The translations under genes were made by a program, and so were the position numbers. DNA of 64,000 bases from Synechococcales cyanobacterium GL140_1_metabat_312 (GTDB taxonomy: Bacteria; Cyanobacteriota; Cyanobacteriia; Leptolyngbyales; Leptolyngbyaceae). The stretch spans positions 142,202 through 206,201 of the forward strand of contig JANXWB010000010.1 in the NCBI GenBank assembly GCA_025351345.1. Reading direction: 5' to 3'. The first letter of the stretch is position 1. Every line of letters begins with the position of its first letter. Under the pieces are notes generated by a model that ran no database searches, was not told the origin of the DNA, and was given only the letters and a program-made list of their open reading frames with translations. Shown here piece after piece: positions 8,488 through 18,210 of this stretch.

Positions 8488-10644
8488 TTAATTAGGATTT
8501 CGCGCTTGTTCCATAAAGTGAACTTGGGACGATTGCTCCACATCCGTTGGAACGCGCTGAACATAGTCGCCAGTGGGCTGAAGATCCCAGGCTTGTCGAT
8601 TGTCCGCCATCATAACGCCGAGAATTTCTTGGAGGTCCGCAATCAATTCAGGATCGCGTACAGGCGTAACTGCTTCAACCCGACGATCGAGATTGCGGGT
8701 CATCCAGTCTGCACTGCCGATAAAAATTTCCTCGTTGCCATTGTTATAAAAATAAAAGACGCGGGAGTGTTCCAGGAATCTGCCAATGACGCTGATGACG
8801 CGAATCGTATCGCTCACACCGGGAACGCCAGGACGCAGGCAACAAACCCCACGGATGATTAAGTCAATCTTGACGCCTGCAATGGATGCTTCATAAAGCT
8901 TGCGGATAATCATGGGGTCAACTAAGGCATTCATCTTGGCCACAATACGAGCTTGACCGCCCGATCGTTGATGCTGAGTTTCACGATCGATCAGCGAAAT
9001 CATCCGATCGCGCAAGTTCACCGGAGCCACTAAAAGCTGTCGATAATCTTTCTGGCGAGAATATCCGGTCAGATAGTTGAACAACTCCGTCACATCAGCC
9101 CCTAGGTCTTCACGGGCACTGAAAAGACCAAAATCAGTATAGAGACGGGCGGTTTTGGGATTGTAGTTTCCGGTGCCAATATGGACATAGCGTTTTATTT
9201 TGTCGCCTTCACGTCGAACGACCAAAACAATTTTGGTGTGGGTTTTGAGTCCGGCGAGACCGTAGATCACATGAACCCCTGAACTTTCGAGTCGCTTAGC
9301 CCAGAGAATATTATTTTCCTCATCAAACCGTGCCTTGAGTTCCACCAGAGTCGCGACTTGCTTACCATTTTCGGACGCATTGATTAACGCTTTGACAATC
9401 GGAGAGTCGCCGGAAGTCCGGTAGAGGGTCATTTTTATAGTGAGCACATCGGGATCGTGGGCCGCTTCTTCTATAAAACGCTGGACACTGGTGGTGAAGG
9501 ATTGATAAGGATGGTGGACGAGAATATCTTGTCTTCGTAGAACACTGAAAAAATCTTCTTCTTTATCTTCGGGCAGATCTTCCACCTCATTTTCCAGGAC
9601 TTTACGTAGACAAGGATGAGTAGCGCCTTTCCAAGATGGATTTTTAAGTTCAGGTAAGGGAAGCTCTAGAAAGTACATCAAGTCGCGTAGACAGAGTAAT
9701 CCTTCCACTTCATAAACATCCTCATCGCGAATTTCCATTTCCTCCATCAGGAGCGATCGGATCGCGTCGGGGAGGTTGGGATTAGTCTCCATCCGCACAA
9801 CGGAGCCACCAATTCGTCGCTTTCGTAATTCTTGCTCGATCGCCTCCATCAAGTCATCGGCCTCCTCTTCTTCCACATCCAAATCAGAATTACGGGTGAC
9901 TCGGAAGGGATGATATTCTTGAATTTCCATTCCCGGAAATAGCCCTTCAAGATTGTGAGCAATCACTTGCTCCAAGGGTATTCCAGCCCAAACAGCAGGA
10001 ACACATCGTTCGTCGGTGGTGGTAACGTGGGTTTCGATCGGTAGGGGAATAAAGCGTGGTAAGACCTTGGGGACTTTAACCCGAGCGAAGTTTTCTTCTT
10101 TAGTAATTGGATCTCGGACGACCACCAGTAAACTCACACTGAGGTTGGAAATGTAGGGAAACGGATGACTCGGGTCAACAGCCAAGGGCGTGAGAACGGG
10201 GAAAACTTGCTCTTGAAAGTAGTTGTGAAGGTAGTTGCGTTGTTCTTGGCTGAGGTCTAAATAATCGAGTAAGTGAATGCCCTTTGCGGCGAGTTGGATT
10301 CTCAAAACTTGCTCAAAGTATTGATGCTGACGGGCCATTAGAGGCCGCACCCCGTCTTGGACAATAGCAACCTGTTCTTGAATCGTCTTGCCATCGGGGC
10401 TGAGTTTGGTGACATCGGCTTCTAATTTTTCCTTGAGGATAGCGACGCGCACCATGAAAAATTCATCAAGGTTGGAGCTAAAAATAGCCAAAAATTTCAA
10501 GCGTTCCAAAAGCGGAGTTCGATCGTCGATGGCTTCATGGAGAACTCGACTATTAAATTCTAGCCAGCTTAATTCACGGTTGAGATAGTACTGCGGGTCT
10601 GAAAGATTGGGGACGATCGGGACAGTTTTAGAGGTACGTTTCAT
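8488..10644 (-). CDS. ppk1: Polyphosphate kinase 1
   Basis: This 718-residue PPK1 reversibly polymerises the gamma-phosphate of ATP into polyphosphate. The N-terminal domain begins YYLNRELSWLEFNSRVLHEA. The central phospholipase-D-like domains carry the autophosphorylated histidine region (YGLAGLKTHTKI) and RYVHIGTGNYNPKTARLYTD. The C-terminal domain has IIRGVCCLRPGVPGVSDTI and EIFIGSADWMTRNLDRRVE. Length is normal. Its ATG overlaps the stop codon of the upstream 70-residue gene (ATGA), which implies translational coupling. Confidence 0.96.
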   Translation of the reverse strand: MKRTSKTVPIVPNLSDPQYYLNRELSWLEFNSRVLHEAIDDRTPLLERLKFLAIFSSNLDEFFMVRVAILKEKLEADVTKLSPDGKTIQEQVAIVQDGVRPLMARQHQYFEQVLRIQLAAKGIHLLDYLDLSQEQRNYLHNYFQEQVFPVLTPLAVDPSHPFPYISNLSVSLLVVVRDPITKEENFARVKVPKVLPRFIPLPIETHVTTTDERCVPAVWAGIPLEQVIAHNLEGLFPGMEIQEYHPFRVTRNSDLDVEEEEADDLMEAIEQELRKRRIGGSVVRMETNPNLPDAIRSLLMEEMEIRDEDVYEVEGLLCLRDLMYFLELPLPELKNPSWKGATHPCLRKVLENEVEDLPEDKEEDFFSVLRRQDILVHHPYQSFTTSVQRFIEEAAHDPDVLTIKMTLYRTSGDSPIVKALINASENGKQVATLVELKARFDEENNILWAKRLESSGVHVIYGLAGLKTHTKIVLVVRREGDKIKRYVHIGTGNYNPKTARLYTDFGLFSAREDLGADVTELFNYLTGYSRQKDYRQLLVAPVNLRDRMISLIDRETQHQRSGGQARIVAKMNALVDPMIIRKLYEASIAGVKIDLIIRGVCCLRPGVPGVSDTIRVISVIGRFLEHSRVFYFYNNGNEEIFIGSADWMTRNLDRRVEAVTPVRDPELIADLQEILGVMMADNRQAWDLQPTGDYVQRVPTDVEQSSQVHFMEQARNPN

Positions 10645-10853
10645 GGCTTAAAAACCTCAGCTTCTTGACCTTTCCACCATTGTCCAAGGTTCATTAGATC
10701 GTGGTGAATGTCAGCGAGAGCATGGGCGTAGTCCACAGAGGTCATGCTGCTCTTTTGTTCGTTTAGTTTGGCCAGACGCAGCTGCACAAGGAGCCAAGGC
10801 TTACTGATACCGTCAGTCTCTTCTATGTAGCGAGCAAGTTGATGACTATCCAT
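10641..10853 (-). CDS. Small protein translationally coupled to ppk1
   Basis: The 70-residue product starts MDSHQLARYIEETDG and is mostly helical, with a central RLAKLNEQKSSM and a Trp-rich tail (LGQWWKGQE). It has no signal peptide or membrane segment. Its TGA overlaps the ppk1 ATG by four bases, so both are made from one mRNA. I do not recognise a family. The coupling suggests a role with polyphosphate kinase, for example stability or regulation, but that is inference. Confidence 0.65.
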   Translation of the reverse strand: MDSHQLARYIEETDGISKPWLLVQLRLAKLNEQKSSMTSVDYAHALADIHHDLMNLGQWWKGQEAEVFKP

Positions 10854-11197
10854 GCGGGGTCGGAAACCAGAAATTGTACGCGATCAAAACTGAGCTAAAC
10901 AGATGAAGATTAAGGCTGTGTTAAGAGACAATACAACTTTTTATTGAACACTCTTGTGTATTATATCAATTTTTCAGAGAAAAATCAAATAGTTTCAATA
11001 GTTTTAATTGATTGTTCAGAAATATGATGAGTTTTAGGTTTTGCTGGGGTAAGGATTGCTTTACAATATATCTGGACAGAGGCGCGACCTTTATTGTTAT
11101 TATTCATAATGTTTCATGAAGTGCTGATACATTAATTATTTTGCTCTGATTGCTGCTTAACTTTGTTGATGAATTTTATGCTAGGAGCTTCTGCGGC
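10854..11197. other. Divergent promoter region, ppk1 operon / DevB-like gene
   Basis: This AT-rich spacer of about 340 bases separates two divergent transcription units. I see no strong hairpin and no coding frame. AGGAG at 11183-11187 is the ribosome-binding site of the DevB-like gene. Confidence 0.5.
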
Positions 11198-12484
11198 GTG
11201 ACTTCAAAACCTTTATTTACTTCTTCTGGAACCAAATTGGTTGCGATCGTCTCTGCATTGGCGTTGGCGTTGGCCGGGGGCGGGACTTACCTTGCCACAA
11301 CTATGAGTTCTAATGAGAAGTCAAAAGAAGCCGAAATAGCGGCCCAAGAGTCAAAAAAGAACGATGTCGTATCGATCGGGGCATTGGGTCGTCTTGAACC
11401 AGCGGGCGAAATTTTCAAAATTGCTCCGCCTGCTGTTGGATTTAGTTCGCGGATTGAAAAGCTCTTGGTCAAAGAAGGCGAGAAGGTAAAACCGGGACAA
11501 CCGATCGCGGTGATGGATAGTTATCAATCTCTTTTGGCTTCCGCTAAACAGGCCGAAGCCTCTGTGTTTGAGGCGCAAAGTAACTTAGAAAATGTTCGAG
11601 CTGGGGCTAAGTCCGGTGATATCGGGGCACAGCGAGCGGCGATCGGGACAGAACAAGCTCAAGGAATACAAGCAGAAGCAGAAGTTAGACGGGCGCAGGC
11701 GGACTATCAATCAGCAGGGCTAGAATTGGAAAAGGTGAAAGCGGCGGACATTAAGCTAAAAGCTGAGCTGAAAAACGCGGAATGGGAGTTCACAAAATAT
11801 AGCGAACTCTACAATAAGGGAGCGATTTCTGAGTCTGAATGGCGCAAGCGCGAACTTACCGTTACCTCCAAAAGACAAGAGGTGGCCCAAGGTATAAAAG
11901 TGATTGCCCAAGCCGAAAAACTTCAACAGCAACGCGGGGATGGAGTGGCCCAAGCTCAAGCCGGAGTCCAGAAGGCGATCGCTCGGGTGTCTGGAGAAAA
12001 TCAACTCCTCGGCAGCGTGTCTGAAGTGCGACCAGCAGATATTAAACGATCTGAAGCTTTGCTAATGGTGGCCCAAGCGAATTTTGATAAGGCCAAAATC
12101 GAGTTGGAAAAAGCGATTGTAAAGTCCCCTATTCCAGCGACCGTGTTGAAAATTTATGCAAAAGATAATGAATCCGTCGGAACAACAGGCATCATGGATC
12201 TCGGAGCAACGGATCAAATGTATGTCGTGGCTGAGGTGGATGAGAATTCGATTTCTAAGATTAGGGTGGGCAATCGGGCGATCGTAAAAAGTGATGCATT
12301 CCAAGGTGAGCTTTCTGGAAAAGTCGAACAGATTGGGGCACAGGTTCGCAAGAACGCCGTCACGAGTTCTGATCCATCTGATAAACAAGATGTGCGCGTC
12401 GTGGAAGTGAAAATTCGACTGGATAATAGTAAACCCGTGCAACAGTTAACGAATCTTCAAGTTAAGGTTTCAATTCAGCCGTAA
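11198..12484 (+). CDS. Membrane fusion protein of the HlyD/DevB family
   Basis: This periplasmic adaptor is anchored by one N-terminal membrane segment (LVAIVSALALALAGGGTYLA). It has a lipoyl/barrel-sandwich half (GRLEPAGEIFKIAPP, then EGEKVKPGQPIAVMDS), a long alpha-helical coiled-coil hairpin rich in Ala/Glu/Gln (about residues 90-290), and a C-terminal beta-barrel. DevB-type proteins link a DevCA ABC transporter to an outer-membrane TolC channel to export glycolipids. I chose GTG at 11198 (428 residues) because AGGAG lies 10 bases upstream. The usual devC and devA partners are missing here, so the transporter must be encoded elsewhere. Confidence 0.8.
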   Translation: MTSKPLFTSSGTKLVAIVSALALALAGGGTYLATTMSSNEKSKEAEIAAQESKKNDVVSIGALGRLEPAGEIFKIAPPAVGFSSRIEKLLVKEGEKVKPGQPIAVMDSYQSLLASAKQAEASVFEAQSNLENVRAGAKSGDIGAQRAAIGTEQAQGIQAEAEVRRAQADYQSAGLELEKVKAADIKLKAELKNAEWEFTKYSELYNKGAISESEWRKRELTVTSKRQEVAQGIKVIAQAEKLQQQRGDGVAQAQAGVQKAIARVSGENQLLGSVSEVRPADIKRSEALLMVAQANFDKAKIELEKAIVKSPIPATVLKIYAKDNESVGTTGIMDLGATDQMYVVAEVDENSISKIRVGNRAIVKSDAFQGELSGKVEQIGAQVRKNAVTSSDPSDKQDVRVVEVKIRLDNSKPVQQLTNLQVKVSIQP

Positions 12485-12560
12485 ATCACCACTTGATATT
12501 TATTTAACATATATATCGTAAACTCCGTTTAAGCAATCGCGACTCTTGAGAGCAAGATTA

Positions 12561-13502
12561 ATGTTTTTTAGCATCGTTATTCCAACCTACAACCGACTGC
12601 CAATTCTTCAGAAAGCACTGCGGGCATTAGAAATTCAAACCTTTGATGCGAAACTCGTAACGAATTACGAAATTATTGTTGTGGATGACGGTTCGACGGA
12701 TGCCACGATCGAATGGTTAAACAACACCATGCTCGAATTGCCGCATTTAAAAATCTATGAACAATCCCACAAAGGTGCATCTGCGGCGCGCAATTTAGGA
12801 GTAGGACAGGCGATCGGTGACACGATTATTTTTATTGATAGCGATATTGTTGTCACGCCCAGCTTTCTACAATGTCATGCCACCGCATTAATACAGGAAC
12901 AGGAAGTATTGGGAAATGACAAAATCTTCACCTATGGCGCAGTGATCAATACGGCGAACTTTGAGGAGCCGACCAGCGAGGCTTATAAAATTATTGATTT
13001 TTCCAATGCTTATTTCGCTACAACGAATGTCGCAATCGCTAAACATTGGTTACTCGATGTTGGTTTATTTGATTTAGGATTTGACCTCTATGGTTGGGAA
13101 GATTTAGAACTCGGGGTACGGCTGAAAAATTGTGGCATCAAAATGGTTAAATGTCCTGAAGCCGTTGGCTATCACTGGCATCCAGCTTTTTCACTCGATC
13201 GGCTTCCACGCCTAATTGAACAAGAACTCGAACGCGGACAAATGGGCGTTGTGTTCTACAAAAAACATCCAACTCTAGATGTAAAAATCATGATTCAAAT
13301 GACAGTATTCCATCGAATTTTGTGGAATATTCTATCCCTTGGCGGGGCGCTCAATGAACATTCCATGAGACCGTGGTTAGAGTGGTTAATCGATCGTAAA
13401 AAGCCACAGCTTGCCGAACAATTTGCCCGAATTTTTCTGAATCAATACAGTGTTCAGGAAGTCCATTTAGCCTATCAAAAAAGCCTTAAGTTAGATCATT
13501 AA
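12561..13502 (+). CDS. Glycosyltransferase family 2
   Basis: The 313-residue cytoplasmic enzyme has a GT-A fold. It starts SIVIPTYNR, then IIVVDDGSTD and the metal-binding DxD-type segment FIDSDIVV. The acceptor-side motif GWEDLELGVRLKNCG and KCPEAVGYHWHP resemble the galactosyltransferase-like C-terminal extension. Substrates cannot be read from sequence; surface polysaccharide or glycolipid synthesis is likely, because an O-antigen-ligase-like gene lies convergent to it. ATG at 12561 is preferred to an upstream TTG because the GT-A fold begins immediately after it. Confidence 0.88.
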   Translation: MFFSIVIPTYNRLPILQKALRALEIQTFDAKLVTNYEIIVVDDGSTDATIEWLNNTMLELPHLKIYEQSHKGASAARNLGVGQAIGDTIIFIDSDIVVTPSFLQCHATALIQEQEVLGNDKIFTYGAVINTANFEEPTSEAYKIIDFSNAYFATTNVAIAKHWLLDVGLFDLGFDLYGWEDLELGVRLKNCGIKMVKCPEAVGYHWHPAFSLDRLPRLIEQELERGQMGVVFYKKHPTLDVKIMIQMTVFHRILWNILSLGGALNEHSMRPWLEWLIDRKKPQLAEQFARIFLNQYSVQEVHLAYQKSLKLDH

Positions 13503-13518
13503 TTAAGCAGCTAGTTAG

Positions 13519-14925
13519 TTATTTTGCAGCTTTATTCAAGTCTGGCTTTATTTGAATTGGATAGTCAAGGGGTACACTGGCAAATCCCCAAAGTGCTGCA
13601 AGAAGTATCCAGCCTAATAAGTTAATTCGAGCATCAAAAATTGGAATATCAAATAGACTAAAGGCCGTACAGCAAAGAAACGCTAAGAGTAATGTCAAGT
13701 GAATGGCCCGATCGCGGTTTGAAAAATTAGATTGGTACCCATGTATGATGCTACTCCCAATCACCGTACCCACCAAACCATAGAACAATAATGTTGCTGG
13801 AATACCCATTTCGCAACTTAACATGAGTGGCAAATTATGAGGATGTCCGATAACAAATCCTGTGGATGCTTCGTAGAGCGCAGTGAAGTTTCGTAATCCC
13901 CATCCGGTCCAAGGGCGTTTTTCAATTAACGAAATCGCAAACTTCCACTGCGTTAATCGAAGAGATGCGATCGGACGATCAAGAAACAGATCATCATTCA
14001 CCCTAGCCCAAATCATACGAGGCACAATTGTTCTGGCCCAGTCACTCAAAGGTGGCATTCCATAGGCAGCAGCCGTCACAATTCCTAACAACGAGAACAG
14101 CAATCCGGACAATTTACGCCATCCCAGCCCAATGGAAAAAATAAACACAACCCCTAAGGCGATCGCCCAAGCATTTCGGGATTGGGTCAAAAACAACGCT
14201 ATAAAATTGAGTCCCACGGACAGTCCCAAGAAGCTGCATTGCGTCAAGGGGTGGTGAAGAGTTGTTTGTAAAATGGGCGGCAACTTTAGAAATAGAGGAA
14301 ACGCAGCTTCCTGTCGAGCAGTTTTTCGAGTAGCGATCGCATCAGCCCATAACCCAAAGCTAACGGTAAAGGTAATCACTAAATAGCTAGCCAAGACAGT
14401 CGCATAATAAAATAGTGATGAGGCACGTCCAGCAGGCACTCCGCCCGATTTCAACAACAGATCTAATAAAATACCATCGCCCCCAAACGAGAGTAATTTA
14501 AAGTGAAAGTCCCAGCCAAAGAACATTTGTCCGATGGCCAACACCGAAATTGGCCCAGACGGCACCACTAAAATCCAGGCTAATTGCCTAAGCTGCTGCA
14601 CGGATCGAAACAGGTAACTCTGAGCAATAAATGCCACAAAAAACGGCAGAAAATTAAATAAGCCCAAGAGAGAAGAATCTTTCCGATCGGCAAAGAGGGC
14701 AATAATTACCATCCAGGCGCCCAAAATTAAAAGAAGCTGATGAAGTAGACTTTGAACAAATTGGTTGGCATATTTCGCCCAGAGCGCACAGGAATTTAAG
14801 AACATCAAAGCCGCGCCCAACAACGTATTAAATGGCAACAGCAATAAGCTCAATTGCGTCAGTCGCCAATGAATACTGAGGGCTGATTCAGGATGAGGAT
14901 AAAACCCAGATAGAAACTTTCGCAC
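13519..14925 (-). CDS. O-antigen ligase / polymerase family membrane protein
   Basis: This 468-residue membrane protein has about ten to twelve hydrophobic segments. The signature of the Wzy_C/O-antigen-ligase family is in the C-terminal half: RPWTGWGLRNF followed by a large periplasmic loop with GHPHNLPLMLSCEMGIPATLLFYG, including the conserved His before N-L. Family members transfer or polymerise lipid-linked oligosaccharides at the outer face of the inner membrane. The start is GTG at 14925. It converges with the glycosyltransferase gene, 16 bases apart at the 3' ends. Confidence 0.82.
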   Translation of the reverse strand: MRKFLSGFYPHPESALSIHWRLTQLSLLLLPFNTLLGAALMFLNSCALWAKYANQFVQSLLHQLLLILGAWMVIIALFADRKDSSLLGLFNFLPFFVAFIAQSYLFRSVQQLRQLAWILVVPSGPISVLAIGQMFFGWDFHFKLLSFGGDGILLDLLLKSGGVPAGRASSLFYYATVLASYLVITFTVSFGLWADAIATRKTARQEAAFPLFLKLPPILQTTLHHPLTQCSFLGLSVGLNFIALFLTQSRNAWAIALGVVFIFSIGLGWRKLSGLLFSLLGIVTAAAYGMPPLSDWARTIVPRMIWARVNDDLFLDRPIASLRLTQWKFAISLIEKRPWTGWGLRNFTALYEASTGFVIGHPHNLPLMLSCEMGIPATLLFYGLVGTVIGSSIIHGYQSNFSNRDRAIHLTLLLAFLCCTAFSLFDIPIFDARINLLGWILLAALWGFASVPLDYPIQIKPDLNKAAK

Positions 14926-15154
14926 AACGATCGGACTGGAATAGGATTTAAGTCAACTCGATTCTACTCGCTAATCTGAAATTTGTTACCGATTGTTGGC
15001 CTTTGGACGCGTCTTAGGGGAGGGCTGAAACGTTATTGTTAGCATCAAAAGACCGATCCTCCTAAATTCTTCCTATAAAGGGGGAGTAAGAGTTGAATTT
15101 TAGTTCCTGCTTCAGAAGGGAAATCAAATGATCGGGTCCAAAGGGGAGTGATAG

Positions 15155-15667
15155 TTAGTCGGATGCAGCCGATTTACTGCGATCGTTCAGAGTATCAAAG
15201 ATTTCAAACCAGCACTTTTTCTCATCAGAACAGAACCGTTCCATCGTCTGATAGGGATATTCAGTTACGGAACTCGCGGCAATGTCTAAACAGCCTTGTA
15301 AAACAGAGGTCCGTAGATCTTGGTTCGCATCATCGTCGGAGCTGGACAATCGTAATGGCGGAATCAGCGATCGTAAAGTATGTAGGAGTTTTTCAGACGG
15401 ACGACCCGTAAGGAATCGTTGTAAAAATCGTTCAGCTTTTTCCATCGTCAGCATTTTGTAGCCTGCGATCGCATTGATACTGTTCACATGTTTAATCAGA
15501 TAATCTTTAAAAACATCGATTTCACTAGCTTGCGCTTGACCATCCGACCAAATCATTTCCACAAGGGGAATCAGGTCAATCAAATAAACGTCTTCACCTT
15601 GGATACCGTAGTCTCGCAGTCGATCGAGAGCTTCTTGGCGCGTCATTTGGTACTGCTGGTCTGGCAT
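15155..15667 (-). CDS. TerB-like helical protein, function unknown
   Basis: The 170-residue soluble, probably all-helical protein has a central YLIDLIPLVEMIWSDGQAQASE block. That block resembles the acidic helix of TerB-like domains (PF05099 and relatives), which bind metals or sit in tellurite and membrane-stress complexes. The C-terminal third has three Cys and is acidic. No other ter genes are nearby. The assignment rests on the short motif only. Confidence 0.6.
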   Translation of the reverse strand: MPDQQYQMTRQEALDRLRDYGIQGEDVYLIDLIPLVEMIWSDGQAQASEIDVFKDYLIKHVNSINAIAGYKMLTMEKAERFLQRFLTGRPSEKLLHTLRSLIPPLRLSSSDDDANQDLRTSVLQGCLDIAASSVTEYPYQTMERFCSDEKKCWFEIFDTLNDRSKSAASD

Positions 15668-15869
15668 AAGGGGACGTAGGGATGTGATAGTGGGGCTTCG
15701 ATCTGTAATAGTGTAATTCTACAGAAGTCACAAGTTTACCCATCCAATCCATGGAGCTAACATTTTAAAAAAGATAACTATAGATAACAGAAGACAACAG
15801 ATCACCGGATAAGTATCAAGTCTCCTACAGGACCCGGATCACCATTGGAACTCTTTGGAACTCTGCCGC

Positions 15870-15897
15870 AAAACTAGTTTTGAATCACCCCTTGACT
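15870..15897 (+). promoter_or_regulatory. Palindrome and possible -35 upstream of the metallothionein gene
   Basis: AAAACTAGTTTT (15870-15881) is a perfect 12-bp palindrome 72 bases before the metallothionein start. TTGACT at 15892-15897 could be a -35 box. A metal-responsive repressor of the SmtB/ArsR type often acts here, but the palindrome does not match the SmtB 12-2-12 site that I remember, so the regulator is unknown. Confidence 0.3.
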
Positions 15898-15952
15898 CTC
15901 TAGCTGACTACAGGGTTTAGGATGAACCCATACCGTTAATCAGGACGCGATT

Positions 15953-16108
15953 ATGACCACTCAACCGACCCTTCAAGAAACGATCGCTGCAAATACTACT
16001 CGTTGCGGATGCATTGTTACCACTGGAACGACGACGACTTGTAGTTGCGGCGACAACTGCCAATGTGGAGCAGATTGCACTTGCAAAACTTGTAGTTGTA
16101 AGAAGTAA
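15953..16108 (+). CDS. Metallothionein-like Cys-rich protein (51 aa)
   Basis: The 51-residue product begins MTTQPTLQETIAANTTRCGC and has ten Cys, all in Cys-x-Cys or Cys-x3-Cys spacing (RCGC, TCSCGDNCQCG, DCTCKTCSCKK). It has no aromatic residues. This is the pattern of bacterial metallothioneins that sequester Zn, Cd or Cu in the cytoplasm. The two Cys clusters are separated by a short Thr-rich hinge (ITVTTGTTTT-like). SmtA also uses histidines for zinc; this protein has none, so its metal preference may differ. It is followed by a hairpin and then uvrC. Confidence 0.85.
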   Translation: MTTQPTLQETIAANTTRCGCIVTTGTTTTCSCGDNCQCGADCTCKTCSCKK

Positions 16109-16119
16109 ATCCATAGGTA

Positions 16120-16147
16120 CGGCTAGACCAACTCCCCGGTCTAGCCG
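16120..16147 (+). terminator. Hairpin after the metallothionein gene
   Basis: CGGCTAGACC (16120-16129) pairs perfectly with GGTCTAGCCG (16138-16147), with an 8-base loop. No T run follows, so it may stabilise the short mRNA or only partly terminate before uvrC. Confidence 0.55.
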
Positions 16148-16188
16148 CATAACGCTAAACTGTTAGAGGACTAGTGCGGGAGAACATC

Positions 16189-18210
16189 ATGGTTGCGACA
16201 GAGACAGCAAAGGAAGCAGAAAAAGCACTTTCCGTAAAAGTTTTACCATTGATGCAGGATCCCGACCAATTGGAATTGCGCCTAAAGGAAGTTCCAGCGG
16301 AACCGGGCGTATATTACATGCGCAATGCGAGTGATCAAATTCTCTACATTGGCAAATCGAAAAAACTCCGATCGAGAGTACGTCAATATTTTAATGGTAG
16401 CGATAGTCGTCCCCGCATTCATCAGATGATGCGAATGGTGACGGAAATTGAATTCATTGTCACCGACACAGAAGCCGAATCTCTCACTCTCGAAGCTAAT
16501 CTAATTCGGCAATACAAACCTGAATACAATGTATTGCTCAAAGACGATAAACAATATCCTTATGTTTGTATTACTTGGTCTGAAACTTATCCGCGAATTT
16601 TTACGACCCGTCGTCGAATTATGGGCAACAAGAACGATCGGTACTATGGTCCCTATGTCGATAGTCAGCAATTACGCACTACGATGAATTTAATGAAACG
16701 CATTTTTCCTATGCGTCAACGGTTGCAGGCGATGTATAAGGATCGAACTTGTTTAAACTACGACATGGGGCGCTGTCCAGGGATTTGCCAAGGATTGATT
16801 GAACCTGAAGAGTATCGTAAAACATTGACAAAAGTTGCCATGATCTTTCAAGGTCGCACAAGTGAATTAGTCGAAACATTGAATGAACAAATGGAGCAAG
16901 CGGCTGAATTGTTAAACTTTGAACATGCGGCTCGATTGCGAGATCAAATTGCGGGATTGACCAGTTTAAATTCAGGTCAAAAAGTTACGCTCACGGATGA
17001 CACCATTTCGCGAGATGCGATCGCATTGATGAGTGATGATCATCATGCTTGTATTCAATTGTTTCAAATTCGGGCAGGACGATTGGTTGGACGATTGGGG
17101 TTTGTGGCAGATGCGCAGTCGGGCGAGTCGGGGGCAATTTTGCAACGGGTATTGGAAGAACATTATCAATCGGTTGATCCAGTCGAGATTCCGTCGGAAA
17201 TTTTGGTGCAGTATGAGTTGCCGGAGACAGAACTGTTGGCGGCCTATTTAACGGAGGCAAAAGGACGAAAAGTTACCATTGATAATCCCCAGCGTCAGAG
17301 CAAAGCGGAACTGATTGAAATGGTGGAACGAAATGCAGGCTATGAATTGGCGAGAACTCAGCGGGTGGCCGATCGGAATAATCGCGCTATGCAAGATTTA
17401 GCGGAAATTTTAGATATGCCGGAATTGCCAAAACGCATTGAAGGATATGACATTTCACATATTCAAGGCTCGGATGCCGTTGCGTCTCAAGTTGTATTTG
17501 TCGATGGATTGCCCGCAAAACAACATTACCGTCACTATAAGATTCAGAATCCCGATGTGCGTCCGGGTCATTCGGATGACTTTGCGAGTATGGCCGAAAT
17601 CATTACCCGAAGGTTCCGGAAGTATGCGAATGCAAAGGCACGAGGAGAACATATTCGGAAGTGGAATGAGTCATCGATCCTGACTCGCCAATCGACCGCA
17701 TTCTCTGATTTTCCAGATTTGATTATGATTGATGGCGGGAAGGGGCAACTTTCGGCGGTGATCAATGTGCTGCGAGAGATGAATCTTCTGGAAGAACTTC
17801 GGGTAGTGAGTTTGGCCAAGCAGCGAGAAGAAATATTTTTGCCGGGCGAATCTGCCCCATTACCCACGGAGTCCGACCAGCCCGGAGTCCAACTTTTACG
17901 GCGATTGCGCGATGAAGCTCACCGATTTGCTGTAAGTTTTCACCGTCAACAACGATCGAAACGAATGCAACGATCGCGCCTTGATGATATTCCAGGTCTG
18001 GGGCATTATCGTCAAAAACAATTGCTTGCGACCTTTAGATCGATTGATTACATTCGCGAAGCTACTGTAGATTCAATTGCTAAAGTTCCTGGAATTGGGC
18101 CTAAAATGGCTGAACAAATTCACGAGTATTTCCATCCAAACGCAAATGACGATGACAGCGTTGATCCGTCATCGTCATCATCAATAACTACTCAAGTTTC
18201 AGTCTTATGA
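16189..18210 (+). CDS. uvrC: Excinuclease ABC subunit C
   Basis: UvrC makes the 3' and 5' incisions in nucleotide excision repair with UvrA/UvrB. The 673-residue protein has an N-terminal GIY-YIG nuclease ([26 protein letters not shown]), four Cys in the central part ([13 protein letters not shown]), a UVR helix pair ([23 protein letters not shown]), an RNase-H-like nuclease ([28 protein letters not shown]), and a C-terminal double helix-hairpin-helix ([25 protein letters not shown]). ATG at 16189 is chosen because GGGAG lies six bases before it; a GTG at 16174 is possible. Its 3' end overlaps that of the convergent FTR1 gene by six bases. Confidence 0.96.
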   Translation: MVATETAKEAEKALSVKVLPLMQDPDQLELRLKEVPAEPGVYYMRNASDQILYIGKSKKLRSRVRQYFNGSDSRPRIHQMMRMVTEIEFIVTDTEAESLTLEANLIRQYKPEYNVLLKDDKQYPYVCITWSETYPRIFTTRRRIMGNKNDRYYGPYVDSQQLRTTMNLMKRIFPMRQRLQAMYKDRTCLNYDMGRCPGICQGLIEPEEYRKTLTKVAMIFQGRTSELVETLNEQMEQAAELLNFEHAARLRDQIAGLTSLNSGQKVTLTDDTISRDAIALMSDDHHACIQLFQIRAGRLVGRLGFVADAQSGESGAILQRVLEEHYQSVDPVEIPSEILVQYELPETELLAAYLTEAKGRKVTIDNPQRQSKAELIEMVERNAGYELARTQRVADRNNRAMQDLAEILDMPELPKRIEGYDISHIQGSDAVASQVVFVDGLPAKQHYRHYKIQNPDVRPGHSDDFASMAEIITRRFRKYANAKARGEHIRKWNESSILTRQSTAFSDFPDLIMIDGGKGQLSAVINVLREMNLLEELRVVSLAKQREEIFLPGESAPLPTESDQPGVQLLRRLRDEAHRFAVSFHRQQRSKRMQRSRLDDIPGLGHYRQKQLLATFRSIDYIREATVDSIAKVPGIGPKMAEQIHEYFHPNANDDDSVDPSSSSSITTQVSVL

